DNA from: Ascarosepion bandense
Lineage: Eukaryota; Mollusca; Cephalopoda; Sepiida; Sepiidae
NCBI GenBank assembly: GCA_037127315.1
Contig: JBBBDQ010000330.1
Location: 1,157,001-1,221,000 of the forward strand
Reading direction: 5' to 3'
DNA length: 64,000 nucleotides
Shown: piece by piece, positions 46,108 to 56,818 of the stretch
Layout of the letters: every line of letters starts with the position of its first letter
Position numbering within the stretch: position 1 is the first letter of the stretch
Notes under the pieces: generated by a model
Database searches by the model: none
The model's input: the letters and a program-made list of their open reading frames with translations, nothing else
Told to the model about the DNA's origin: nothing
Program-made: the position numbers and the translations under genes

Positions 46108-46309
46108 TATTTAGATTGCTAATTCAGAAAAAAAGTGATATGGTGGAGTAGCTGTAAAGTCAGTGGGCAGTAACACACACACAAAAAAAGGAAAAAACTT
46201 TAACTGTGTCTATCAAATTCAAATGCAGTTGGTGCTAGTATATAACAGTACTTTTTTCCTACTGCCAGAGTTTATAGTATCATTAAATAAGTGTGTTTTA
46301 ATCTTTTAT

Positions 46310-46500
46310 ATGTCACATTCCTTCTGGATATAAGCGATCATGGCTTTCCATAATTTCTTATTACTTGTAGCTTTTAAGTTTATCTTCCTTTGCTAAGCCC
46401 CCCTCCCCACCAACCAGTCATTCACACAAGCTTATCAGGTAAGTAGTTTATTGCTCTCTCCTGTCTCCCTTACCCTCAATATGACATATTTTACAAGGTG
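46310..46500 (-). mobile_element. RTE-clade LINE 3' stub
   Basis: The plus-strand words GATCATGGCTTTCCATAATTT, given here in part, ACACAAGCTTATCAGGTAAG and CTCTCCTGTCTCCCTTACCC parallel 43610-43800 and 25470-25630. It is about 190 bp and ends in a GCTGAAAAGTTCTGAAC stretch of mariner-like type at 46506. Confidence 0.68.
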
Positions 46501-46504
46501 GTGC

Positions 46505-48045
46505 TGAAAAGTTCTGAACTAGCCTGATCAAACATAAGTCATTTTAAACAGTTTCTTGGCTGCTCTGAGAAGTTGACAGAATTTAATTTTAGACTAGAAT
46601 GGTTAAGTGGTGTTCTTTATGCAAATAATTGTTTGTTGGTTTGTGAAAATTATTTTTTGTGAGATCCATTTTTTTTCTTTTTTCTTGGAAAGAATCTGCT
46701 CTATTATAATGCAAAAGATAAAAACACTGATTCAAACTGAAATTTTGGTCACATCTGCTCTTTTAAGTTTTGTGTTAATATTTGTTAGAAAGGCATGACT
46801 TCAGCTCTCTTTGTGTTTTATACCATTTGTATTCATCTTGATTATGATTGTGACGCTCACACATTAATTTATCACCTAAAAAACAAAACTAAAAAATCAT
46901 TTGAAAAGAGGCTGTGCAAAATGTTATAAACCAACTCCTACTCTCTCCCCTTTTCTCACATGTCACAAAAAAAATTGATATCATGTTTGTAAATGAGTTA
47001 CTGTTTATAATAGGTGAGAAATTGCCTTTTAAATGAAACTATGAAAAATATTTCTCACTGAATCAAAAGAGAATATTGCCAAGAAATATTTTAAAATTGG
47101 TCAATTGGCAATTTTGAAATCTTTGCCAATTCTCACAATTTATGCATTTTGCTTAAACTCTTGGCTAGTCTCTCAGCAGCACCTAACTGGTATTGGTCGA
47201 TATTCATCAATTATTTTTCAGTGGTATTGAAATCTCTACATAAAGAATGTTTGCTAGTATCACTAGTCCCCACTGCGGTCATATCTTTAGTTTTTATTAC
47301 AATTCTCTGGGTTGATTATTATCTTTGATAGAGTAATCAGAAATAAAGCAGCTGCTTTTGACAAGACTTGATCTTGCATCTCATACTTCAAGAGACCATT
47401 CATTCATGGACAATGCCTTAACTATTTCAGCTATGGAAGACTGGTGATTAGACAGAACACAATTTATAATCATTCTCTATTCTCCCATTTCTTATACCAT
47501 CTTTTATGACCTAGTAATACTTATTTTAGAAATTATTAAACAAAGCAGTTTCATTTTTGTTAATACTTTTATCAGTTTTATTTTTATTGTTGTTTCTGTT
47601 ATCACAATTCTTTGGGTTGATTATAATTTAAAAAGCAACTATAATGAAGTAAAAAATCATAATAAAATAAGAATATGGTTGTTAACTTAGGACCATGATT
47701 AGTAATGACTGACAGGTTGTAAATCAATCTGGTCACAAGTCAGCCTGTAATTAACTTTGAAATCTTTTTATTTTTTTTTTTAGGCATTATTGTATTTTTA
47801 TAATTTTATGTTTTTTTTTGTTTTTTTTTTATACATTTGATACCATTTGTATTGTTTCTCTACATGTTGTTTTGGTTGTAATTTTTATGTCCGTCAGGTT
47901 TAAGTCAAACACTGCATGCTACAGTAAAGTTGGTTTGACATTTACTAACCCAAAAAAGAAATATAGGTGAAAAATACAAAAAAAACAAAAACATTTTAGT
48001 TGCAAAGCATACCAAAATACATACAAATATGAAACTTATTAACTG
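46505..48045. other. Unassigned DNA
   Basis: AT-rich; the sequence TTTTTATCACAATTCTTTGGGTTGATTAT-like occurs twice (about 47292 and 47600; shared core CAATTCT..GGGTTGATTAT), hinting at a local duplicated repeat. No gene recognised. Confidence 0.4.
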
Positions 48046-48049
48046 CTAG

Positions 48050-48480
48050 TACTTGGTTGTGGATCATTGATGTCAGCTGGGGCAATGCTTGGTGTAGCCA
48101 GTGGAGTTTTTTTCACCAAACATGGTGAGCTTTGTCAGAATTGTTTTACTTTGTCTCCTAATAAATTTCATATGGACAAAAGACATTGTGCGACATCTGT
48201 TCAATCCTTGCAAATTGTTCCATGTTTGGGTCCATTCCTTCAAAATATGCAAGGAGTTTCTTCAGTAGAGATAAACCTTCTGATAATCTATTAGTGGTAA
48301 ATTTCCTTTCTGGCTCCTCCCCCTCTTTTTTCTCCTCTTCTCTTTCTTTTTCTGCCACTCTTTTTTTTTTCTTCCAATGTGATTAGTTCTTCATTTGTAA
48401 GTTCTCCAAGTCCTAGGTCTAGGTCATTTCAAGTTCCTGTTCACTGTCAAATTCAGTAACATCATTAACATAGTAACATA
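48050..48480 (-). pseudogene. Tigger/pogo-like transposase C-terminal fragment
   Basis: The minus strand gives LELTNEELITLEEKK (48360-48420) followed by the frame 48158-48358, with acidic/lysine-rich EKEREEEKKEGEEPERKF, then GLSLLKKLLAYFEGMDPN and EQFARIEQMSHNV. This acidic stretch followed by an MDPN-x5-RF/EQF motif is the C-terminal tail of Tigger-type (CENP-B/pogo-like) DNA transposases. The DDE domain is not seen upstream, so only a fragment survives. Confidence 0.65.
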
Positions 48481-48484
48481 TGTG

Positions 48485-49190
48485 ATCATAAAGTTGAACA
48501 GTTGTAAGTTGACAACAACTTGTAATGCATTAGTAGCATTCACTTTATTCAAACTATTATCCTCATCTACCACATTCAATGCAAGGAGTCATTTTAATAG
48601 CAAACTGATTACCCACATTTTTTTTTATACCAGCACAAATAAAGAACCTATTTTACTACAAGCTGACTTAAAAAGTATTTCTTATTAAACTGATTCTTAA
48701 CCCAAGAATTGTATTGCTGTAAAAAGGTTTTGTGAACCCATCTTTTGTAATTTGCTAATGGATGCAAGGGAGGTAAATCAAATTAAGTCAGTGCAACTCT
48801 GCCCTGTTTAAAATATCAAGTAATCTGATTAAATTTTTAATGTTGTACTTTTCAAGTCTATATTAAAAATAGTCACAATTATCAATGTTGAACAGAAATT
48901 TACTGATATGAAACCTAATCTTATTGTTATATTTATGTGATTCCAGAATTTGGTCAGACCAGCTGTTTGATCAAATTATCAGATATCTTTGACAGTTTGA
49001 CAGTTTATTACACAAAAGCAGTTCAATACTTCTGACATGTTCACATGTTCATTATACATTTACCATCTCTTTTAATTATCATAAATTGATAAAAAAAACA
49101 AATGCGGATAGTAAATGTAGATAAAAGGTTTGAATCAAATTTTCATAAGATGAAAGGGAAGTTGGGCTACCTGACTTTTTGACCTACATT
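48485..49190. other. Unassigned DNA
   Basis: May include non-coding ends of the flanking Tigger and Tc1 fragments, but I see no clear boundary. Confidence 0.4.
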
Positions 49191-49194
49191 TGAA

Positions 49195-49440
49195 CAGCTG
49201 TCTTTTTAATGGTGACTCTTTCTACTGATGTACTGTTCAAGCAGGATAATGCTTGCCCATTTGATGTCCATACTACTCAACATACTCTGCAAGATGTTTG
49301 GCAAATTTTCTTGCCAGTATCATCATCAAACCTGTTCTCCATTGAATATGTATGGATTATGATGAAACACCACTTTACTCTTTCAGTTAGACCACCTACA
49401 ACTCTTGCCGTATTGTGTCAACAGGTACAAGAGGAATAGA
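49195..49440 (+). pseudogene. Tc1-like transposase C-terminal fragment
   Basis: The plus frame (from about 49209) has LFKQDNACPFDVHTTQHTLQ, corresponding to the second catalytic Asp region (QQDNARPH-type), then SNLFSIEYVWIMM, matching the LSPIEHVWD-type motif with the final catalytic Glu (the Glu in IEYVW), then PPTTLAVLCQQVQEE. A deletion or substitution removed the RSPDL part. The N-terminal half is missing. Confidence 0.78.
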
Positions 49441-49444
49441 ATAA

Positions 49445-49940
49445 TTCACCATCTGTATGATTGTATATTTCCAAGAGTATAGGCCTATATGTAAGGCATA
49501 AAGAGGATGTACAGTGTATTAATATGTGATCTGAGCACTGTTAATTGACCTCTTATTTTGGAACCTCTGTGCATTTATGTATCTATACAGAGGTACTGAA
49601 AAGTTCTTTGTGTAACCTACTTTGTAAAATTTGCCCAAATGATCAAACATTAGATTTTTTTTTTTTTTTGGGTTATTTTTTTTTCAATCATTGCTTTTTA
49701 TGCATATACACAAAAATAACAGGATTATTTATGTATACATTAGCCTTTCTGCCAAGGATCAGTGTAGTATCTGTGTGTTCTTTGAAATGTTACACACATG
49801 CACACACACAGTTGTATTTTTAGTAGTACAAAACTATTTTTATTTTTTACTTTTCATTTAATAAAGTAAACTGTTTACTTTGATTTTGAATTAAATTTTT
49901 CTTTCCTGCTATATAATTTCATGGCTACTTTTTTCAGACT
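49445..49940. other. Unassigned DNA with a mariner-like terminus
   Basis: TACTGAAAAGTTCTTTG at about 49590 belongs to the recurring GCTGAAAAGTTC-type ends. CA-rich tract near 49795-49810. Nothing else. Confidence 0.4.
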
Positions 49941-49943
49941 TGT

Positions 49944-50226
49944 TAGTCATTTAAATGTCATTCATGATACACGCTTGGGTGATCATATCTTGAAAGAGAC
50001 ATGGCTGGCTGGGCATAAGATTTTCCTGTGGTAGACTAGTTGTCAATCTAGGCTTTAGAATCCAATCTGTCCTTCTATTTAACTCATAACTAGAGGGAGA
50101 AGAGATGTATTAATACTTTTCCTAAGGGTATTTGTGCATAAGTGAATGAAAGAAATTCAACTGGAATTCAAACTCAGCTTTCCAATTTCTTGTTCTGAGC
50201 TAATATCCACTGCACCACAATGCACA
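49944..50226 (-). mobile_element. tRNA-derived SINE with near-perfect target-site duplication
   Basis: Minus-strand copy; its 5' end near 50215 shows the A-box-like GTGGTGCAGTGG, and the B box is decayed (GAGTTTGAATTCC). Flanked by TTCAGACTTGT (49933-49943) and TTCAGGCTTGT (50227-50237), 10 of 11 identical. Diverged compared with the copy at 58881, hence older. Confidence 0.9.
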
Positions 50227-50269
50227 TTCAGGCTTGTACTCTACCGAAAACAAACTTATAATCAGAAAA

Positions 50270-50490
50270 AGATATTTGACATTTCTAGATATATAATAAG
50301 AAAAGATGGTCTAGAACATTTAACACCCACAAGACACATTAAAGAGAAACTGTGAGAAAATTAATTAATGAGTTTGTGTGTAAATGGATGGTAGAATCAG
50401 GACAAAGAAGGGTGGTAACAGATTAAAGGTTACCTAGAGCAACAAATACAGTAAGTTGGGGTAGTCCATAATCACCAATGTTCTGAAATC
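50270..50490 (+). mobile_element. RTE-clade LINE 3' fragment
   Basis: The plus strand reads KKIFDISRYIIRKDGLEHL (FLGHIMRKDGLENL-type motif) and then CVNGW, and ends with words similar to the RTE 3' end (AGTCCATAATCACC). Short and broken. Confidence 0.72.
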
Positions 50491-50494
50491 TTAT

Positions 50495-50689
50495 TCTAAA
50501 CCACCATTGTCTGTTATGTCGGTTCCTTATTTATAAATATATCTATAATTATATATTAACAATGAGTTCATGATGGATGATACTTGTTTTCTTTTCTTTT
50601 AAGCCTGTTTAGTATATCATTCAAGAGTAAATGTATGGCACATGTCTTCATTGTGTGATAGACATACATACATACATACACACACACAC

Positions 50690-50727
<38 letters not shown>

Positions 50728-51853
50728 GTGCACAAATAGGACATCTTGGTTAGGATGATGGTTAAATAGGTGGTCTTTGAGAATTTGGCTGGTATAGTGT
50801 GTCTATTCCTCATTGCATGTTTCCACTATTAAAGACCTAAACAGACTAAGCTTAACACATATCTAGAAACCTGCCATAGTTATGGTTAACAAGTTACTCT
50901 TCCACTACCATCCAGATGAGTTTGATCATCACTGATCATTTACTCAACTTTGCTTAGTCTGTCACAAGTCTACAGAAGGTGGGTACCAGTGAGATTTGAA
51001 TTTACTATATTGTTGCTCATTGATTGTTGCATTGTATCAGATGAAATTAACTTTAATAAATACTGGCATATATGCAAATAGGTTTGTATCATGTGAAGGT
51101 AAAACTAATTATTAGAAAATAACAATTATGGTGCATTTGTGGGGAATTGTTTTGACATTGGTATACTAATCAGATACAATGTTTCTGTCTATAGCTGTAT
51201 AATAATTTGCAATATAGTGTGTGTAATATATAAAAAAAACTGGATATAGGAATCAACATTGAATAAGTGATCATTTGACATGGTCTGGTGATTGCTCAAG
51301 GCAGGAAATTGCCAGTGAGGATGCAGTGTTGATTTCTATGACTGCATCATTTATATCTCTGATACTGAGTACTTGTTTCTCACAAATATAGTAAAATTTA
51401 AACACTGTCCTTTCAATATCTGTAATATTTTTTTAATTTTTTTTTATTTATTTCTTTGTTGTACAGGAGATTTTTTAACAAGATATTTCAAGTTTCAAAA
51501 AGTTTGTATGTATCTTTTTTTTAGTAGTGAGTTCGATCCTCATTGGGTGTACCTTAATTTTGGCATTGAGCTACAGCTAAGATAACTTATTCACTAAAAT
51601 AAGCTATTCTTGTGGAGTATTCTTGATTTCTGAGTTTGTTGCCTTTTTGCCATTGGTGCTTGAGTGCTGTTTAAAAGCCAACATTTCACTTGTTTTGTTT
51701 TAAAATAGATCCTTGCTTGGGAGATTGGTGCGCTACAATCTTCAGTCTTTATGAATTTGTTTATTCATGTAGATGTTACACTTTCAATTTCTATATCAGA
51801 GAAATATCCATATATGTAAGCATGCCTGTTTGTATCGCTGTAATTCTGTGTGC

Positions 51854-51909
<56 letters not shown>

Positions 51910-52270
51910 ACTTGTATGGTATTGAATAGAAATCTTGTTAGAGTTTACAAAAAAGAATTGCCCAGAGAAATCAGGGTTAGGTGAGGTCTTTAAAACAAAT
52001 TGTTGTTACATGATTCCTCTCCCATCACAAGCCATCCACTAACAATGACCTCTGCCTTCAGCCAGAGGTGCTGAAATGGTCAGCACTTGTTTCTTTCCAC
52101 TCTCCTCATATCTCTTGGAGCTGTTCAGATCTTGTAAGGAAATACGTAGATGTTCTGCAATATCGACTAATGTAATTATTGCAACAGAGATAAAGAGAGA
52201 CAGGCAGACAGACTGACATTGTATCATGTCTGAAGATGTAATAACTCTGCGTTGAAAACGCTAGTATAGC
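50495..52270. other. Unassigned DNA with microsatellites
   Basis: (CATA)n(CA)n(TA)n at 50662-50725 and (GT)n(TA)n(TG)n at about 51850-51910. Small open frames are unconvincing. From 52040 the sequence becomes GC-richer. Confidence 0.4.
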
Positions 52271-52279
52271 CTGGAAGGG

Positions 52280-52662
52280 TTGTCTTTCTTCAACGGTTGT
52301 GGTCAATCTACGTTGGTCATGGCCAGGGACAAGCAAGTGAGCCTGCCCCGCCCCTTCCTTTTAGTATGCCCCGCCCTGTCTGCTCGTTGCTACAGTTGGG
52401 CCAGACCAGTACTGGCTGGCAATCAGCCGACTTACCATTGTGGAGCTTGAGGTGGGTGTGCAGTGGTTGTGCTGGTAGAGAAGGCACTGCTAATGTTTGG
52501 AGCAGCAGCTGCTGCTGGTAGGTTTGGTTCTTTGCAGACATTATTGTCATCGTATTTGTGATGGTGATGACAAGTACTGCTGCTATTACTTAGGACAATT
52601 TGACCGGAGGCACTTGAATGGATCTTGGACAGGGCATTGGGGGTTGGGTTTCAGTATTTGGG
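52280..52662 (+). other. GC-rich island, possible promoter/first exon
   Basis: This is one of only a few GC-rich stretches outside TEs. It contains two GC-box-like words (CCCCGCCCC at about 52346-52354 and CCCCGCCC at about 52369-52377), a CAGCAGCTGCTGCTG run, and ends at a strong splice-donor match, TTTGGG|GTAAGTGA (intron would start at 52663). A second donor-like GGTAGG lies inside. These are what a 5' exon of a large-intron gene would show, but no transcription evidence exists here. Confidence 0.3.
52538..52662 (+). CDS. Candidate exon 1 of an unidentified gene
   Basis: A polypyrimidine tract and TTTGCAG acceptor at 52537 precede, and GTAAGTGA follows 52662. In the frame whose codons start at 52539 the exon is open and Cys/His/Trp-rich (HYCHRICDGDDKYCCYYL, then GQFDRRHLNGSW). 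It ends with one base of a split codon, which fits the phase of the two candidate exons downstream. An alternative is that translation starts in another frame at the Met at 52618 (MDLGQGIGGWVSVFG), which is phase 0 at the donor. I recognise no domain, and chance cannot be excluded. Confidence 0.2.
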
Positions 52663-52680
52663 GTAAGTGAAATTGGTCTA

Positions 52681-52684
52681 TTAT

Positions 52685-52717
<33 letters not shown>

Positions 52718-52802
52718 GAGGCCTCAATCAATTAAAAAGGAAACAAAGAAACAAAAAAAAAGTAACAGAAAATGTTCATTAGCGAGTTGTTCATGAAATA
52801 AG

Positions 52803-52840
<38 letters not shown>
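52681..52840. repeat. (TAA)n and (TA)n microsatellites
   Basis: (ATA/TAA)n at 52682-52716 and (TA)n at 52804-52839. Confidence 0.95.
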
Positions 52841-52842
<2 letters not shown>

Positions 52843-52988
52843 GGTAGTTGTTGGTGATGTCGGCCTATACTAGAAACGACTATTATTGCTGCATTGAAAG
52901 AATAGATTCTATTGCTGTATATTTTTCGCTTATTATTTCTTCCAGTCTGCTTGTGTGCTTTAAAAAAGTGTCTTCATTTTGACTATAG

Positions 52989-53084
52989 AATTCAATGCAT
53001 TACCTTGCAATGACGGTGGCAACACCGATTCTGGCATTAACAGTAAAAGCAATGATGATACTGTCCATCAGTTTACCAATAATG
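52989..53084 (+). CDS. Candidate exon 2 of an unidentified gene
   Basis: Acceptor TTTTGACTATAG ends at 52988; donor GTTAGT begins at 53085. The 96-base exon is open in two frames. One takes two bases to complete the incoming codon and reads FNALPCNDGGNTDSGINSKS, then NDDTVHQFTNN, a hydrophilic Asn/Ser-rich peptide. The other, phase 0, reads NSMHYLAMTVATPILALTV, hydrophobic. Both are phase-compatible with the exon at 54550. No family recognised. Confidence 0.22.
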
Positions 53085-53089
53085 GTTAG

Positions 53090-54545
53090 TGCCAGTTAAA
53101 CATGAACTGCTGCACAGCTGACGTAATGCCACTCTGTTACCAAATATAGTGTTTGGAGGGGTAGTAGGTTGGGTTGAGAGGTAAGGTGGCAGTGCCGGTA
53201 CAGGAGGAGACAGCTTATCTTGTCTTGTATTTGATCAATACTAACTTGTATTGATTGATTTTTAGGGGTTATCAACTCTATTTATTCTTTACTTTTACTA
53301 AATAGTATGAACATTATTTTCATCTGTTGAATATGTTTTCTTGTGTTAACGATGACAAATGAAAAAGTAAAAAAAAATACAAAACAAAAAACTTTCACAT
53401 AAAAAAAAATTAGTTGTTGGAGGAGAAATTAGTCTGTGTTTATTTTACAATTCTTTTATTAATGCTTAATTATTTGATTTGTCCATAAATATTTACTTTT
53501 GGAATCATCACTTACTAGATGATGTGCTTATACATTTTTGCCCAGCTGGACTTATCTTCACACACACACACACACACACAGGTGTGTATATCAAGATATT
53601 TAAGTATGTTTTTATACTTGTTGAAATGTATTACAAGTTTATATGTACACACACACATACACGCACACACACCTCACCTGTTTATCAATGTATAAATATT
53701 TTCTATTACGCTACTTCTGCCTGAATTTTTTAATGTAATTTTAAAGGGATTGTAAAAGAACAGACTTGTTCTAAATATTTGTCAATGAGAAACAAATAAT
53801 TTTCAACCTCAAATGATCCATGTAGTTGTCTGAAAATTATGTTTTAGAAGTGATTTTTTTTTCCTTTTGTTTAATGTAATTCAGTATGAAAGTTCGAAGA
53901 ATGAAATTTTTTTTTTAAGTAGATATATTCATCTCTCAATCCCCCCCACTCCTAAAAATGGAAAAATGGAAGACTGATTTACTCGACAGGAGACAAGTAT
54001 TCAGGTTATTTTAAAAGAAAATGATATTTTTGATCATTCCTTCCAAGCACAATTTAGGAGCCGGGCCAAAATGGTAATGCTTATTTCTCTCTGTTCACCT
54101 CATCAACAGTAAAAGGCAGTTACATAATCTTTTAATATTAATCTTTCTCAGGTTTAGGATTATATTACACAAATTAAAAAAACAAAAAAACTGTATGTAA
54201 AATATATTTACTATATGATTTGTGATTGTCTGACCGGGTCGTCACACTTATTATTGTTGTGTCTGAGTATGTGGTCGATAGCCAGTGTGAAAATTGAACT
54301 GAAAATCTTTTCCAAAAAGAAAGTGATGTCATTGCATGATGTGCAGATAGTGATGGTCTCATTTGCATTTTGCCAGCCCCACAATATTTATTTTGACATA
54401 TTTTCCTCTTATCACCTCCAGTTATTAACTTAAAGACCGAATCTTTCAGATTTCTGTTCTTGTCTATTTAAGTCTGATAAGCTAAAATAAGTTAAAATAG
54501 TTAAAAGCAAAAAAAAAAAAAAAAAATTTGCTCAACAGTTTGTCC
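53090..54545. other. Unassigned, would-be intronic DNA
   Basis: CA-rich microsatellites at 53560-53581 and 53647-53672. A donor-like GAGAGGTAAGG occurs at about 53176-53186 but no frame supports an exon before it. Confidence 0.4.
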
Positions 54546-54549
54546 TTAG

Positions 54550-54633
54550 CCCTCTGGGTGTGGCATTTTGTCAGGGAAGAATTACCTTCTCTTGAACAGT
54601 GTTTTATGCTTAATCAACTCCGCGACAGGCCAG
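54550..54633 (+). CDS. Candidate exon 3 of an unidentified gene
   Basis: TTTGTCCTTAG precedes (acceptor) and CAG|GTAAGTG follows (near-consensus donor). The 84 bases (a multiple of three) are open in the frame reading LWVWHFVREELPSLEQ and CFMLNQLRDRP, with two bases completing the incoming codon and one left over, the same phase as the exon at 52989. A phase-0 frame is open too (PSGCGILSGKNYLLLNSVLC). The first peptide looks protein-like, but I recognise no family. Polypyrimidine support at the acceptor is modest. Confidence 0.28.
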
Positions 54634-55150
54634 GTAAGTGAACACTCATTAAAAATGTATCCAGTTGAAATGTGTTGGACTTGATAATAACTTTAAGCCT
54701 CAAACCAATATTTATCATGACAAAATTATCTACATTTTTGGAAAAATCATAAAAATTTCATTTCATTATTGGTCATTGATTGTTGTTCAAAGATTTGGTC
54801 ATGATGTAATTATTTTGTTTCAAACTTATTTTATACAACTTTCTTTTTCTTTCTTCTCCTTGGCAAGATGTTGCAGTTTTTGTTTCAAAGAAATCAAAAT
54901 GGAAATGTAAACAAGATTTTCAAGAAAAGTCTATAGGGAAATAAGCTTTATTTTATTCATTATCTTTATTTGTCCAATTCTATTTTAAATTAATTATTCA
55001 TGATTTTATTCAATTGAAGGTAATGGTTACTTTGCCTTTTTGTGGGATTCTTATAAACTTCTTAGAGATTGATTTTTTTTTTTATTTTCTTCTGGTTGGT
55101 ACATATTTAGCTATAGTTCTCTTTCTTGTATAATCTCTCTCTCTGTCTCA

Positions 55151-55160
<10 letters not shown>

Positions 55161-55207
<47 letters not shown>
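55161..55207. repeat. (TA)n(CA)n microsatellite
   Basis: Preceded by a CT-rich patch at 55135-55160. Confidence 0.95.
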
Positions 55208-55365
55208 TTCATTTTGATATACTGTTTGATATTTACTTTTTCAAAGTATTTTCTTTTTCAGAAATGAGTTTAAAAGTTAGCTTTTAATAAGTTTTTTTAA
55301 TAAGTTTTTTAAATTGCATCATAGATATTGTTGCAGAAAAATACTTTGTGTGTGTGTGTGTTCAG

Positions 55366-55620
55366 TCGGTGCTGATAAGTTTTCAGCTTGGGAAAAAATT
55401 CCTGTCTGATAATGTTTTTGGAAGTGAATTAAGCATTTTCAGCATCCCATTTGTGTATGTATAATCAGTTACTGATTAAAAAAAGAATGATCATCTGGTA
55501 GATTTTGGTCTCTAAGTTAAAATTATGTGAGAAATTTCTGTAAATTTTGTTTATTTTAAAACCGACTTTACTAACATCTGCTAATCAGTTCAGATTTGTC
55601 CAGAACTTTTCAATAGATTT
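55366..55620. mobile_element. MITE-like sequence with GCTGAAAAGTTC-type ends
   Basis: GGTGCTGATAAGTTTTCAGC at the left and, in reverse complement, TATTGAAAAGTTCTGGAC at the right give imperfect inverted ends about 255 bp apart, with no coding sequence between. Confidence 0.42.
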
Positions 55621-56309
55621 GTTTACTTTTACATAATAAATTGTAAAAAATCAAAGTTTTACACAAACCTATTATCAATGGAATCCATTTTGTTAAAATT
55701 AGAAAAGTGTGAATTTATCCATTATTGATTTTTTTTTTTCAATATTCAATAACATAGAAAACAAATGAAGATGGAGTTCATTTAAAGTTTAATAAAAAAA
55801 AATCTATTTTAAATTTGAAAAATTAAATGTTTTTAACACTTTATTTATTAAGAGTACAATTTTAAAAAATACAGCAATAATTTTTAAGAGATGTGACTTA
55901 CTTGAAACGCATTCATGTATTTTGTGATTTGGTGTTTTTAAAATAATTAAATGTTTTTTAATAGCAAGTCATGATTTCATTTTCCAAATATCAAATTGGT
56001 AAGTTTCAGTTTCACCTTGAACAAAAAAAAAAATAATAATTCTTCTGCTTGTTTAACCTTGCAATTAATTAATCTGTGAGTTGATGTAAATAATTAGGCA
56101 ATTCTATACAATATAGAAATAAAGAACGTTTTAATTTTTTACAACACTTTACAGACATAAAAACAAAGCTTTTTACCAGCCAAAACAATAACTGAAGTGA
56201 TTTCTTTGTCACAAAATATTGTTGACTGTTTTCTGTATTGTGTTTTCATTGAAAATGTAATGGTATTAATAATTTTACTATCTGTGCATATATTTATACA
56301 TAGGTATAT

Positions 56310-56310
<1 letters not shown>

Positions 56311-56369
<59 letters not shown>
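56311..56369. repeat. (CT)n(CA)n microsatellite
   Basis: CT repeats followed by more than 20 CA units; cysteine-valine or histidine-threonine frames across it are artefacts. Confidence 0.97.
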
Positions 56370-56561
56370 TCTTTTTATGAAACTGATTTTTCTTTTATAT
56401 CCAAATATTCAGTTCATTATAGTTCAGCATTTAATTTGCAAGACTCCTAGATTTTACAAATTTTCATTTTTTAGGTATATTTATTGAAAAATGATCTTAA
56501 CATTTATTTAGTATTAAATGGGACTATTAAAAATGAATGGAAATGCCTGTTCAGAATGTAG

Positions 56562-56818
56562 ACTTGCAGGTGTAGCTCAGTGAGTGGCACAGCAGCTGAC
56601 AGGTTTGAAGTTCAATCTTGGCTTCTGGATCGATAGCATTTTTTTAGCATGCTTTCATGTAAATTATTCCAAACTGTAGATCCAAATCCCTTCTTGAGAG
56701 ATCAGTCTGTTTTGAGATCTGAGATACATTTAAGAGCAACCCTGTGCAAAATGTGATCAAATGACCAAATATCAGATATTTTTTTTATTTTGGTCAGGGT
56801 CAGGACTTTTCAGCATCT
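56562..56818 (+). mobile_element. tRNA-derived SINE-like element with mariner-like tail
   Basis: The head GGTGTAGCTCAGTGAGTGGC resembles a tRNA 5' half with A box, and GAAGTTCAATCTTGG a B box. The tail TTTTGGTCAGGGTCAGGACT, then TTTCAGCATC, is the reverse complement of the GCTGAAAAGTTC-type terminus found beside mariner and MITE sequences. Family unknown to me; the structure may be a chimera. Confidence 0.5.

Noticed and set aside
52200..52270. Possible hammerhead motif (CTGAAGATG ... GAAAAC)
   Set aside because: Spacing and stem II pairing are poor and neither core strand is intact.
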